DNA from: DATLHO01 sp035539855
Lineage (GTDB): Bacteria; Bacteroidota; Ignavibacteria; OLB7
DNA length: 39,529 nt
Direction: 5' to 3'
Assembly: GCA_035539855.1 (NCBI GenBank)
Contig: DATLHO010000192.1
Span: forward strand, 1-39,529
Shown: one piece after another, positions 13,932-23,708 of the stretch
Numbering within the stretch: position 1 is the first letter of the stretch
How the letters are laid out: every line of letters begins with the position of its first letter
The notes under the pieces: model-generated
Databases searched by the model: none
What the model saw: only the letters and a program-made list of their open reading frames with translations
What the model was told of the DNA's origin: nothing
Position numbers and translations under genes: made by a program

Positions 13932-16058
13932 CTACCGCACGATCCGCACGAGCACGCGCGCGGGTGCTTCGCCACGCAGCTCGGCGACGTAGACACCGGA
14001 GGCGAGCGCGTCGACCGGCACGACGACGCGGTGCTCGCCGCCGCCGAAGTACGCGTCCGGAACCGTCGCGACGACGCGACCATCGACGTCGCTGATGACG
14101 ATCGAGGCGACACCGCCGCGCTCGAGCGCGAACGCCAGCGTCATCGCATCACGCGCCGGCTGCGGAAGGGCGTGCATCGCGATCGACGTCGCGCGCGCCG
14201 GCTGCTCCGGCGTCGTCGCGATCGCGTCGGCCGTGCGCTGCACGCCTGCGCCGCCAACGCCGGCGAACAGGTATCCCGCCGGATGCACCGCGAGCGTGGT
14301 CGCCGACCCGGCAAGGCCGTTGCTGAGGTCGGTCCATGATCCCGGGGCATCGAGCCGCGCGCCGTAGATCCTGCCGCGAAGCGTCCGCGCGAACAGGGTT
14401 CGCGTACCTCCGATCGCAAGTCCGTACGCGACGGTCGAATCGGTTGGGGAGAACGCGCCGAGGGATTCGACGGTCGCGTTCGCGTGCCGATAGCGCTGCA
14501 CGGGAACCGCGTACGCTCCGATCACCAGATCACCGCCGCCGATCGCGACCATCGACTCGAAGTAGCGCAGGCTCGTGCGCGCATGCTCCGACCACGTCGT
14601 GCCGGCGTCGACCGAACGGATGATCCCGCCATTCCCCGTGGCAATGAACAGCTCTCCATCGGGCGAGAGCGTGAGCGTGCGATGCGGGAACTCCAGCGAG
14701 TCGGGCGCGATCGACTGCCACGTCAGGCCGTCGTCGGTCGAGCGGATGATCTCGTCGTATCCGGATGCGAACAGCGTTCCGTCAGGAGCGCCGACGAAGC
14801 TCGAGACTGATCGCCCGCGCGGATTCGCCATGGAGCTCCACGTCGCTCCGGCATCGGTCGAGATGCCGATCCTGCGCTCGGCGACCAGTCCGTTCTGGGT
14901 CGCCGCGGCAACGAGCGTCCCGCGCGCCGAGACTGCGAGGATCGCGTCGCGTCCTGCGAAGCCGGTGCGGCTCCAGGTCTCGCCGAGATCGGTCGAGCGG
15001 TAGATGCTGTAGCCCGACGACGCGTAGACCGATCCTGCCGAGTCGATCGCGATCGCGTTGACGAGCGCGTGCGCCGGGGATCCCGTCGCCGACCAGCCGC
15101 GTCCCTGATCGAAGGACAGGCTGATACCGTCGACGCCCGCCGAATATAGCAGCGTGTCGCGAACGTGGTAGATCGCACCGAGCGTCGCCGTGGCGAATGC
15201 TGCATGCTGCGTCCACGTCGACGTACTCTCGTCCCAGCGCAGCGTCCCGGCGGTCGAGACGGCGAGGACCTCGCCGTCGACGCCGTTTCGGAGCGACCAG
15301 ATCGCCGTCGTGTCCATGCCGTCGATCGCCGGCGCCCAGCTCACGCCGCCGTCGACGGAGCGGAATGCGACGGTTCCCCACGAGCGCGGCCTTCGCGCGA
15401 TGACGAGGACGTCACCGCCGGCAGCGCGGGCGATGTCCCAGGCCGACTCGGTCGACTCGATCGTGTTCATCGACCACGACAGGCCGGCGTCGACCGAGCG
15501 ATACGTGAAGCGTCCGTCGGTGATGAGGCGTGTCGTTGCGTCGATCGTGAGAAGGTCGGCATTGACCGAGGCGAACGAGTCGAACGCCGACGTCGTCCAC
15601 GTCCAGGTGAGGCCGTCGTCGGTCGAGCGGTAGAGCCGGCCCGCGGAGCAGCCGAAGACCGCGCCGGCGCTGTCGAGCATCAGTGACGAGAAGCTCCTCA
15701 CCGTCGAGTCCGGCAGCGGCGACACCGACCACGTCGCGCCGTCGTCGGTCGAGCGCAGCGTCGCCGACGGCCCGCTAGCGATGATCGTGCCGGCACGGGT
15801 GCGCAGCAGCGCACGCGTCACGCCGCCGGCGAGCGGCGGCGCGACGAGCGTCCAGCTCGCTCCGTCGTCGATCGAGCGGTAGAGTCCGCGCACGGTTCCT
15901 GCGAGCAGCGCGCCGGAGCGAGCGCTCTCGAAGGCCGTGATCTCAGCCGTCGCGGGTCCGCTGGGCGGACGCCAGTAGCCGGTCTGTGCGACGGCGACGA
16001 ACGACGGTGCGGCGAGCATGACGAGAAGGAGCGCGAGTGGTAATCCACGCGTTGGCAT
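13932..16058 (-). CDS. Asp-box beta-propeller protein with T9SS sorting domain
   Basis: This 708-residue secreted protein has signal peptide MPTRGLPLALLLVMLAAPSF (to about VAVAQ). Then come at least ten BNR/Asp-box repeats of the S-x-D-x-G-x-x-W type (YRSIDDGASW, RSTDDGATW, YRSTDDGLTW, YRSVDAGLSW, RSVDGGVSW, YRSTDLGETW, STDAGATW, RSTDDGLTW, RSVDAGTTW). They should fold as one or two sialidase/Ycf48-like propellers. The last 80 residues or so are a type A T9SS C-terminal domain (LPQPARDAMTLAFAL...SGVYVAEL). Sialidase catalytic residues (Arg triad, Tyr, Glu) are not evident, so it is more likely a binding or structural propeller. I chose the ATG at 16058 with GAGGCCTCCC just upstream; the 166-codon in-frame extension has no signal peptide and overlaps the divergent promoter region. 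It is divergent from the FG-GAP protein gene. Confidence 0.9.
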   Translation of the reverse strand: MPTRGLPLALLLVMLAAPSFVAVAQTGYWRPPSGPATAEITAFESARSGALLAGTVRGLYRSIDDGASWTLVAPPLAGGVTRALLRTRAGTIIASGPSATLRSTDDGATWSVSPLPDSTVRSFSSLMLDSAGAVFGCSAGRLYRSTDDGLTWTWTTSAFDSFASVNADLLTIDATTRLITDGRFTYRSVDAGLSWSMNTIESTESAWDIARAAGGDVLVIARRPRSWGTVAFRSVDGGVSWAPAIDGMDTTAIWSLRNGVDGEVLAVSTAGTLRWDESTSTWTQHAAFATATLGAIYHVRDTLLYSAGVDGISLSFDQGRGWSATGSPAHALVNAIAIDSAGSVYASSGYSIYRSTDLGETWSRTGFAGRDAILAVSARGTLVAAATQNGLVAERRIGISTDAGATWSSMANPRGRSVSSFVGAPDGTLFASGYDEIIRSTDDGLTWQSIAPDSLEFPHRTLTLSPDGELFIATGNGGIIRSVDAGTTWSEHARTSLRYFESMVAIGGGDLVIGAYAVPVQRYRHANATVESLGAFSPTDSTVAYGLAIGGTRTLFARTLRGRIYGARLDAPGSWTDLSNGLAGSATTLAVHPAGYLFAGVGGAGVQRTADAIATTPEQPARATSIAMHALPQPARDAMTLAFALERGGVASIVISDVDGRVVATVPDAYFGGGEHRVVVPVDALASGVYVAELRGEAPARVLVRIVR

Positions 16059-16156
16059 GGGAGGCCTCGTGACCGTGCGGCCGTGCAAGCCGCGTGTGAT
16101 GAGCGCGTGAAGATGGAACGACAGGTAGCACGCGTCTGACATTCGAACGAGGACAA

Positions 16157-16172
16157 CATGACCATTGTCATG
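16157..16172. promoter_or_regulatory. Inverted repeat in the divergent T9SS promoter region
   Basis: CATGACCATTGTCATG has 6-bp arms CATGAC/GTCATG around a 4-nt spacer, with further partial symmetry outside (AAC...GTT). It lies between divergent T9SS-cargo genes and directly abuts the TTG of a candidate promoter for the rightward gene, so it is a plausible operator. Confidence 0.4.
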
Positions 16173-16173
16173 G

Positions 16174-16200
16174 TTGGCGACCAGACCGATCAGTATGTTC
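16174..16200 (+). promoter_or_regulatory. Candidate promoter of the FG-GAP gene
   Basis: TTG (16174-16176), N17, TATGTTC (16194-16200) fits the TTG-N-TAnnTTC layout seen elsewhere in the window. It is 124 bp upstream of the chosen start and just downstream of the inverted repeat at 16157-16172. Confidence 0.35.
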
Positions 16201-16323
16201 CCGGTACGTCCGGCGCTGAGTCGCCGGCGCTCCAGTCCCCACCCCCCCAGACTGACGTCCGTATTCGTGCGCCGGGCCGCTATGGCAGCCGACATACCCT
16301 CTCGACGGTTGGAGGTGGCGATG

Positions 16324-18249
16324 ATGCCTCTTTCGGAACCATTCAATTGCGTGACTCGACGCGAATCACGAGATGTTGATTCCGTCGGTCGGTCCGGTGT
16401 GAGCTCTGACCGTGCGAGAGTACTGCTCGTCGCACTCATAGCCGCACTCTTGACGGTCACGACGCACGCACAGACCGAGCGAACAGACCCGCTGTCGGAA
16501 GAGTCGGTCGTGCTGCCGACACTCGGCCAGATGATCGGGACGATTCGTCGGGCCAAACGAGGCGGGACTAGCGAGAATTTCGGCAGGAGTATCTATGCGG
16601 TAGGGGACGTCAATGGCGATACGCTCAGTGATTGGATCGTGGCGCATGATCGCTGCGACACTCTGTCTGCGTATCCGGATGGCAAAGGATCGACCTACCC
16701 ACGGGAACTCCTCCTGTATCGCGGACAGCGCGGACGATTGCCTCCTGTCGAATCGGCCCTTCGCATCGGCTCGACCGAGATCGGCGCCGAGACGTCGTAC
16801 ATCGCTAGTGGTGACTTCGACGCCGATCGGCATCCGGATCTCGTCGTTTCGATCCGCGTGTACAGTGATACGTCCGAGGGCAATCCCGGGAACTGGACGA
16901 CGAGCAATCTCGTGGTCTTCTGGGGGAATGCCCGCGGCGACTACAGCGTCGAGGACACCTGCCGGCTCGCATGCGAAGCCGGGATCTGGCTTCAGGTTCA
17001 TGCGGGTGAGGTTGCTGACTTCGATGGCGACGGGAGCCTCGATCTCCTGGTCTCCAACAGCGAAGGATTCACCGATGGACAGCCAGTGTCGATGCCACCC
17101 CTGCGGATCTTTAAAGGCATGCGTGGCGCCCGTTGGGGCCGGAGCATACCGCGCACAGCCACCTGGAACACGTGGGGAGTGCCGCGCTTCTCGACCACGA
17201 CGTACGGATTCAATCCGCGTCTCGAGGTCCTCGATCAGGACTGCGACGGCGCCCCGGACCTCATCTTCTACTCCGACAATTACCCATTCCCGTCCCAGCT
17301 TTCCGTCATTTATGGCCGCCCGGGCGACTGGCCCGACACCCTGTCGACCGAATCGGTGGTGCCGACTGCCGTCAACGGCCGCTCGTCGCTTTTCAGCGAT
17401 GTCACCGGCGACGGCACACCGGATCTGCTGATGAACTGTGGCGGAGAGGCAAGCGTCCGGATCTACGGCGGACGTCCCGGCCAGCGACTGACCGAGCTCT
17501 ATGGAGACGGCTATGACGAGGCGCCGGGCGGCGCGCAGTGGTGGCCGAAGCCGTGGGCCGAGGTCTGGACGCCCGATCGCCTCGACGAGGACTGGACGTG
17601 GTCGGGCTTCAGTCCCTGCCGAAAGCTCGGCGACGCGAGCTTCGACGGCCGCGACGAGATCTGGCTCTTCTCCTATCCGTACATCGTTGCGTACCTGGCG
17701 GGACCGACGATGGATTCGCTCGTCGATGCGTGGGTGGAAATCCCCGGCACGGAGATCCCGACCGCGACGCGGCTCGGCGACATCGACGGCTCCGGCCGTA
17801 CCACGCTCGCCTTCGGCTTCAACGTTCTACCTGCTGACGTCGTCGATCCATTCCCCGGTGGGATCATCTTTGTCGCAGTGCGGCCCGGCCTCATCCGCGA
17901 AACCGACTACCGGGAGCGCCGCCCGATGCCGCACGTTGACGGTGAACAGTGTCTGACGGCTTCGTCGGTGCCGCCGGCCGAGCAACGTTCGACGCCGAGC
18001 GCGGGACGATCCGTCCATGCAACGTACGACCGGGCCACCGGCGCAATGACCGTGCGTTGGACGGGCGCGCCGCCCGCGGCGACCGCGGTATCGGTCTATT
18101 CCCCCGTCGGCGAGCTTCTCAGGCGTGTCGCGCTCAACGGTGACGAGAACGCTGTCGCAATCACGCTGAGCATCCATGGTCCGGCAGCCGTCATCTGCGT
18201 CGTCGAGGCGCCGGTCGGACATACGGCGACTCTTCTAATGATGTGGTGA
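16324..18249 (+). CDS. FG-GAP/VCBS-repeat secreted protein
   Basis: This 641-residue protein has a long basic n-region followed by the hydrophobic core ARVLLVALIAALLTVTTHAQ. The mature chain carries about seven FG-GAP/VCBS-type repeats with Ca2+-binding-like D-x-[ND]-x-D-G motifs (GDVNGDTLSDW, GDFDADRHPDLVV, ADFDGDGSLDLLV, LDQDCDGAPDLIF, SDVTGDGTPDLLM, GDASFDGRDEIWL, GDIDGSGRTTLAF). This is an integrin-alpha-like beta-propeller. The last 75 residues or so (TYDRATGAMTVRW, AVSVYSPVGELLRRV) look like a diverged T9SS C-terminal domain. The start is decided by GGAGGT at 16311-16316, 7 nt before the ATG at 16324; an immediately preceding ATG at 16321 is too close, and a GTG at 16399 would give a shorter signal peptide. 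The next gene begins 75 bp after the stop and may be cotranscribed. Confidence 0.85.
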   Translation: MPLSEPFNCVTRRESRDVDSVGRSGVSSDRARVLLVALIAALLTVTTHAQTERTDPLSEESVVLPTLGQMIGTIRRAKRGGTSENFGRSIYAVGDVNGDTLSDWIVAHDRCDTLSAYPDGKGSTYPRELLLYRGQRGRLPPVESALRIGSTEIGAETSYIASGDFDADRHPDLVVSIRVYSDTSEGNPGNWTTSNLVVFWGNARGDYSVEDTCRLACEAGIWLQVHAGEVADFDGDGSLDLLVSNSEGFTDGQPVSMPPLRIFKGMRGARWGRSIPRTATWNTWGVPRFSTTTYGFNPRLEVLDQDCDGAPDLIFYSDNYPFPSQLSVIYGRPGDWPDTLSTESVVPTAVNGRSSLFSDVTGDGTPDLLMNCGGEASVRIYGGRPGQRLTELYGDGYDEAPGGAQWWPKPWAEVWTPDRLDEDWTWSGFSPCRKLGDASFDGRDEIWLFSYPYIVAYLAGPTMDSLVDAWVEIPGTEIPTATRLGDIDGSGRTTLAFGFNVLPADVVDPFPGGIIFVAVRPGLIRETDYRERRPMPHVDGEQCLTASSVPPAEQRSTPSAGRSVHATYDRATGAMTVRWTGAPPAATAVSVYSPVGELLRRVALNGDENAVAITLSIHGPAAVICVVEAPVGHTATLLMMW

Positions 18250-18324
18250 TTCCTTTCACGCCGGACCTCCCCACCGACCTCGCGGCCCGGATCGTATCAC
18301 TCCACTGATCCCGCCGAGATCACC

Positions 18325-21300
18325 ATGTTTTCCATCCTGTTCTCAACGCTCCCGCGGCGAGTACCCACGCTTCTCGCGCTAATAATGGTCGCGGCTGCAG
18401 TTGTCGAGGCACAACAGGCCTCATTTCCGGCCAATCGCTTCCCGTACTACTTCTTCGACTCAACGTTCGTGATTGGCGGGTATTCTGTCTCCCGCACCTG
18501 GCTGCTCCAGCCGGTCCGCGACGAACTGCACTTCAGGATGATCGGAGGATACGGTGGACCGACGATGCTCGACTCCGCGAGCATTACCCGTGCACTGCCC
18601 GGCGATTCGACCCCGAAGATCCAGCGCACGCTCTTCGACTTCAACGATTCCGCACAGCTCGGCCTTCGTTTCATGTACACACCCAAGCTGACGGGAGCCC
18701 TGGCGAAGTCCGCGACAAATGTCGAATCGTATGCGGCCTACAACTCGGCCGTCGTCCAGGTCTCCGATTTTCAACACCCGGCCCCTGGCCAAGCGGACAC
18801 GACGCTCTGGAGCAAGGACTTCGTCCAAGGGTGGAGCGTCACCTCCACGCTCGACACGAACGGCGTCAGGCAGCCGATTGCCGACAAGCCGCGCTTCACC
18901 TACCGGGCGTTCCTCGAATCGGTCTCCGGCCTCTACAACGCCGTCGAGGACCTGCACCATGGCAGACCCTGTGACGACAACGAGCCGACGTTGTCCGGCA
19001 TCTACACTGAGATGGGCAGCGTCCAGCCCGGGTTCGTCGACAGCTCCGGCTACTATCGCGCGGCCTTCACGGTCAGAATAGACAGCACTCTTCCCACCGA
19101 CCTCGATGCGCCGCTGCTGACGGTCACCCTGTACCGCCGTGATTACTTTGACCAACTCGTCGATGGCCATCCACTCTGCACCATCTACGCCCCCTTCAGG
19201 ACGTTCCAGATAACCCGCCGCGTTCTACAGGACTCGATGCGACTGGCGGGCGGATCGTACATCGAGGTTGGGACGTTCTTCCCCTCCGTGTGGAAGACCG
19301 TTGGCGACACAGCGTACCATGTCTCGCGCTTCATCAACGGCGGCCCGCTTCCGGAGGGCGACGGCTGCGCTACCTGTGAGGATTGCGACAGCATGCTGAC
19401 CGCGCGCAAGACTCTGGCATCGACGGACCTACGATACCTGCCGTCCGGAGCATTCAAGGCCGCATCGGCCGCCGAGCGCTCCGACGTCATCTACCGCGTC
19501 GTCTCCTCCGACAGCGTTCCGCTGACCCTGCTTCGCGGCTCGATCAGCACGCACGTCTACCACACACTCAACACGTCGACGACCTTCGATACGCTCATCC
19601 ACCGGGAGATCGACGCGGTCTACGACGACCCGATCGTCGATTCCGCATTCCATGCCTTCGGTATCCTCGACGAGCCGATTTTCGAGCATCAACGGTCCTT
19701 CGGGCTGGTGTCACGAAAGGTGCAGCGCCGGATGAACGCCAATCGAAGCACCGAGCGCAGGAATGTCTTCACCGAGGTCTACGGGGCCTTCGACGGATTG
19801 AGAGTCTTCAGCAATGACATGGATACGCTCGGGCACAAGACGATGCAGACGATCATCTATGACAGCTACATCATCTCGGCCAACGAGCCGATCGCCATGT
19901 TCTACGCCAACCCAGACAGGATGAGCACGCAGGCGAGCCGGACCGTCTACCGCCTGTCGGCGCCGGACACCGACACGACGCGTGACCGCTACCTGTACGG
20001 CAACAGCATGAAGGACTATGCGGACTTCACGACGTTCTTTCAGGGTCACATCGGGACGTCGGGTGAGCGAGGGGCGGCGGTCCATTCCAGCGCGAGCGGA
20101 CCGTGGTTGTCGAAACTGGCGCGCTCGGTCGACGTGGCCCAGTTCCGCTACCTCAAGCGTGACTCGACGAAGACCCCGGTCTACCTCCTGGTCGATGTCC
20201 ACGGTCTCATTCCGTTCTCTCGGACCGAGTCGCCGGCGGCCTATTACCCCCGATTCGAAAAGCGAATCCCGACGCCGGAGGAGATCCGTCTGCAGGTGTG
20301 GCTTGGCCTCAACTGCGGCATCGGCGGGGTCATGTTCTCGGAGATGACCTACAGCGGTCATGCGATCGGACCGCTGCGGCTCGACTCCGCGCATCGCGAC
20401 GCTCCGCACGCCGGGGAGTATGACCGCCCGCAGTTCTACAAGGACACCAATGCCGTGCTCGACACGACATGGGTCGGTTTCGAGAGCCGGTACAAGGCGA
20501 TCAAAGAGGTCACCCGTTCGGTCCATTACATCGACAGCGTCATCGGCTGGAGGAATCTGCGCTACGAGCAGGAGCAGATCTCGCTCCATGATCCCACGAT
20601 GAGCCTGAGTGGCTTCCCGATGGTCGCGAGGGCCGTCACCGAGCGGGCCGTCGATAGTACCCCGACGTTCAGGCCGCATGACACCGTGAGCCGGGATCTT
20701 CCGAACGAGACATACCTCGAGCTCACGCACTACTGGCCACGGTCGGGGGACGTTGTCGGCACGCGTGCCAGCGCACGCTATCTGCTCGTGACGAACCGGC
20801 GGCTGTACCCGATCGATTTCCAGCAGTACAGCAACGCGACGCGGCTCCTCATGGATTCGGTCACGAGCAACGATACGTCTACGGCGGCGCGCCATCGCCT
20901 CAAGGGACTCGGTAACATCGACGTGCGGCGGCCGGTGCTCTGGCTCAGGAATTCGACGCCGGTGCTGGGCGATTCATTGCTCGTCGAGAAGATCGACACT
21001 GGAAACTGGAAGCGGACCATCTCCGTGCGGGACTCGATCGAGCTCGACTGGCTCAGGCCGGGCGACGGCGCGCTCTACCGCGTCACGCCGATTGGCGACG
21101 GCATCTCGCTCGAGGGCACCGCCTACAACAACGCCGTGCACAGCGAGAATCCCTCGCGGCCCGGAGCGACGAAGGACCGCATCGTCGTCTACGAGCGCGA
21201 CTCGATCGTCTACCTGCGTACGCTCGACTCGCTCGGCAGATGGGGTCGCGAGTTCCGCATCAGCGACGCGACCGATTCGGTCGACGCGGTACCCGCCCTT

Positions 21301-23484
21301 CCATGGTGGCAGCGTCCGGCGGCAAACTTCCACCCCGCGGTCGCAACCGTTCGCGACGACTCCGGGACTTCGTGCATGATCGTCTGGGAGCGCTTCGTCA
21401 AACCGGCGACCGTCACGGTCGAGGCGCGGCTGCTCAGGTACCTACCGCGGGCCGATGTCGATACTTTGCCGCCCGGCGTTCGGTTCCGCATTGCCAGCGC
21501 GCACCCTCTGTTACCGCCGAGCACCGCGCACGATAGCGATGGCGGTACGGCACATGCGCCCGCGGTCATCGGGATCGATCACGGCTATGTCGTCGCCTAT
21601 CCGTCGACGGGATCGGGCGCGGGCATGAGCGTCACGCTCGTGCGTGACTTCGTGCGAACGAGCACGTCGGTCGATCCGAAAGACACCCTGACGACGCACC
21701 ACATCAGGTGGCCGAACACCGCCGACCCCGTCATATCGGATTCCGCGTACTTCCCGACGCTCGCACACCGGCGCCACTGGGGCGAGTTCCTGCAGGGCTC
21801 GGGACACTGGCAATGTATCGTGGGAGCCGACGAGACGCCACCGGCCAACGGCGCGCACAGCGGGTTGATCGTCCACCTTGCATATCAGCAGGGGAGGCTC
21901 GATACGATGTCGTCGCAGTTCATCATGTACAACATGATCGCCGTCAACATCGCATCGCCCGGGGTCAAGCCCATCATGTGGGTCTCGCCGACCGAGCATG
22001 CCAGCGCCAATCTCGTCGCCTGTGGGTTCCTGCACCCTTCGATCGCGGCGGACTCGATCTCCGTCGGTGTCGCATTCCAGTCGAACGAATGGTACCGTCG
22101 CCGCCCGATCCTCCGCTTCCGCCAGAGCGACTCCTCGACGAGGTCGTATCCGTCGTGGACCACGCTGACGTATCAATGGGACAACGGCCCGGGCAACAAG
22201 GAGTGGCCGTCGTTGACGATGTTCCCGGCTGTCTCGCGCAGCGAGCTGCTCAGCGCCGTCGGCGGGCCAACCCGCAAGGGCGCTGTCGTCTGGTTCCGCA
22301 CCGACGCTCCGAACACCATCGCGACGCAGGAGGTCTACCGCTTCGGCGCCAGGTCGGTGGCCCAGCTCCCGAACGGCGTGTTCCCGACGATGACCCTCGC
22401 GGCGAAGCAGAGCACGCAGTACTACGAAGCCACGAGCATCTTCTATCGCGCCGACACGTCGTATCGCGACACCATAGGGCGCCGGCCCGTCTCAACGCAC
22501 GGCGTCTACTACCCCGCGCACCTCGAAAACGGGCCGCTCACACCGGCTGCGTACCTGAGAACCTCGGCCGTCTCCACGCGGTCGGTGCTCATGGGACAGT
22601 CGGAGATCCGCGCCATCGATGTGATGAGCGTTGCCTTCTGTGACCGGAAGAAGGACATCATCATCAAGATCGGAACGGACGATGACGACGAAGAGTTCGA
22701 TGCGGGCGTGTCCCAACCCGGTCCGCCGCCGAGTTTCTTTCTGCCCGCGATCGACCAGGAGGACGCGGTCGAGTCGCTGGCCGACGCCGAGCGAATCACT
22801 CGCTCGGGGGTGTTCGAGACGGGAGCGACCCCGACCCTGATTAAGCGCCACGTCTCACGCTCGAATGACGCCGTCGCTTGGCTCAACACGCAGCCGTACG
22901 ACTCCTCGTTGATGTCGTTCGCCGACGTGCGCGTGCTCACCGAGCTTGTTCGAGTCTCCGACAGCGCGGTCGTCTGGCGAGACGACACGATCTCGGTACG
23001 GGAGATGACGGTCGACACGCTCGCCGAGGAGGTCGAGCTGCCGACGCACCTCCTGTCGCCGGGCACCGGTGTCTTTGCGCGCATTCGGATGGTCCCGACC
23101 GCGGCGCTGGATTTCATGTTGAGCGGCGGTTTCTCGTGGGAGCCGGACACTGGCGCGTTCGCCTCAAAAGTCGCGCGGTGGTCGCCGCGAAGCCCACCGT
23201 CGTCGATCAAAACAGATGCTGCGATCGCGATGTTCGTTGTGCCGAACCCCGCACACGAGAGCGCGACGGTGATGCTCGAGACGCAGCAGCCGACCGAGAT
23301 CGTCGTTACGCTCGTTGACGCGCTCGGTCGTGTCGTGCGGAGGTATCCGGCGCTCAACGCGTCGCGATCCGGGCAGTACGGCCTGCCGATCTCGCTCGAG
23401 GGTGTGGCGTACGGTCTGTACGTGCTTCGTGCCGAAGCGGCAGATGGTCCGTCGACATCGACGACGCTTGTCGTCGCGCCGTAG
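18325..23484 (+). CDS. Very large T9SS cargo protein, 1719 residues
   Basis: The protein starts MFSILFSTLPRRVPTLLALI, a signal peptide ending near VVEAQ. The last 85 residues or so are a typical type A T9SS sorting domain (VVPNPAHESATVMLE, LVDALGRVVRRY, GLYVLRAEA). I do not recognise the whole. Around residues 640-680 a segment PTPEEIRLQVWLGLNCGIGG followed by VMF resembles the closing part of some TIM-barrel glycoside-hydrolase or DUF4434-like folds, preceded by a strand-rich YLLVDVHGLIPF. Residues about 1000-1400 look like a beta-propeller of FHPAVATVRDDSG/HPSIAADSISVGVAFQSN-type blades. No catalytic pair can be named safely. A short Asp/Glu-rich stretch (GTDDDDEEFDAG) lies around residue 1455. 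It is the downstream neighbour of the FG-GAP gene, and both are probably exported together. A strong hairpin follows. Confidence 0.85.
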   Translation: MFSILFSTLPRRVPTLLALIMVAAAVVEAQQASFPANRFPYYFFDSTFVIGGYSVSRTWLLQPVRDELHFRMIGGYGGPTMLDSASITRALPGDSTPKIQRTLFDFNDSAQLGLRFMYTPKLTGALAKSATNVESYAAYNSAVVQVSDFQHPAPGQADTTLWSKDFVQGWSVTSTLDTNGVRQPIADKPRFTYRAFLESVSGLYNAVEDLHHGRPCDDNEPTLSGIYTEMGSVQPGFVDSSGYYRAAFTVRIDSTLPTDLDAPLLTVTLYRRDYFDQLVDGHPLCTIYAPFRTFQITRRVLQDSMRLAGGSYIEVGTFFPSVWKTVGDTAYHVSRFINGGPLPEGDGCATCEDCDSMLTARKTLASTDLRYLPSGAFKAASAAERSDVIYRVVSSDSVPLTLLRGSISTHVYHTLNTSTTFDTLIHREIDAVYDDPIVDSAFHAFGILDEPIFEHQRSFGLVSRKVQRRMNANRSTERRNVFTEVYGAFDGLRVFSNDMDTLGHKTMQTIIYDSYIISANEPIAMFYANPDRMSTQASRTVYRLSAPDTDTTRDRYLYGNSMKDYADFTTFFQGHIGTSGERGAAVHSSASGPWLSKLARSVDVAQFRYLKRDSTKTPVYLLVDVHGLIPFSRTESPAAYYPRFEKRIPTPEEIRLQVWLGLNCGIGGVMFSEMTYSGHAIGPLRLDSAHRDAPHAGEYDRPQFYKDTNAVLDTTWVGFESRYKAIKEVTRSVHYIDSVIGWRNLRYEQEQISLHDPTMSLSGFPMVARAVTERAVDSTPTFRPHDTVSRDLPNETYLELTHYWPRSGDVVGTRASARYLLVTNRRLYPIDFQQYSNATRLLMDSVTSNDTSTAARHRLKGLGNIDVRRPVLWLRNSTPVLGDSLLVEKIDTGNWKRTISVRDSIELDWLRPGDGALYRVTPIGDGISLEGTAYNNAVHSENPSRPGATKDRIVVYERDSIVYLRTLDSLGRWGREFRISDATDSVDAVPALPWWQRPAANFHPAVATVRDDSGTSCMIVWERFVKPATVTVEARLLRYLPRADVDTLPPGVRFRIASAHPLLPPSTAHDSDGGTAHAPAVIGIDHGYVVAYPSTGSGAGMSVTLVRDFVRTSTSVDPKDTLTTHHIRWPNTADPVISDSAYFPTLAHRRHWGEFLQGSGHWQCIVGADETPPANGAHSGLIVHLAYQQGRLDTMSSQFIMYNMIAVNIASPGVKPIMWVSPTEHASANLVACGFLHPSIAADSISVGVAFQSNEWYRRRPILRFRQSDSSTRSYPSWTTLTYQWDNGPGNKEWPSLTMFPAVSRSELLSAVGGPTRKGAVVWFRTDAPNTIATQEVYRFGARSVAQLPNGVFPTMTLAAKQSTQYYEATSIFYRADTSYRDTIGRRPVSTHGVYYPAHLENGPLTPAAYLRTSAVSTRSVLMGQSEIRAIDVMSVAFCDRKKDIIIKIGTDDDDEEFDAGVSQPGPPPSFFLPAIDQEDAVESLADAERITRSGVFETGATPTLIKRHVSRSNDAVAWLNTQPYDSSLMSFADVRVLTELVRVSDSAVVWRDDTISVREMTVDTLAEEVELPTHLLSPGTGVFARIRMVPTAALDFMLSGGFSWEPDTGAFASKVARWSPRSPPSSIKTDAAIAMFVVPNPAHESATVMLETQQPTEIVVTLVDALGRVVRRYPALNASRSGQYGLPISLEGVAYGLYVLRAEAADGPSTSTTLVVAP

Positions 23485-23536
23485 GAGCAACCGTGTGACG
23501 CACTCAGCCTTGCGCGGTGCATGAGCGAGATATTGG

Positions 23537-23569
23537 AAGGCCGCATCCCGATCATCCGGATGCGGCCTT
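23537..23569. terminator. Bidirectional hairpin terminator
   Basis: Perfect 12-bp arms AAGGCCGCATCC (23537-23548) and GGATGCGGCCTT (23558-23569) enclose a 9-nt loop. It lies 52 nt beyond the stop of the 1719-residue gene on the plus strand and also downstream of the minus-strand K+ channel gene, so it could serve both. Only a short T-rich tail (TTCTCG) follows on the plus strand. Confidence 0.65.
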
Positions 23570-23708
23570 CTCGTCGATCGTCGCATGTCGCCATACCACC
23601 AGTCGGTCGGAAGCTCCGCGAGAGATCAGCAGAGGCAGCGAACAATTACCACAGCTCGATGCCACGAGCACGGAGTGCCAAATGCACGATCACGCAGGCG
23701 CGCGCGGG

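Noticed and set aside
13932..16058. Active sialidase
   Set aside because: Asp boxes are present but the Arg triad and catalytic Tyr/Glu of sialidases are not evident.
16059..16556. A 166-residue N-terminal extension of the Asp-box gene at 13932
   Set aside because: It overlaps the divergent FG-GAP gene and its promoter, and would bury a good signal peptide inside the protein.
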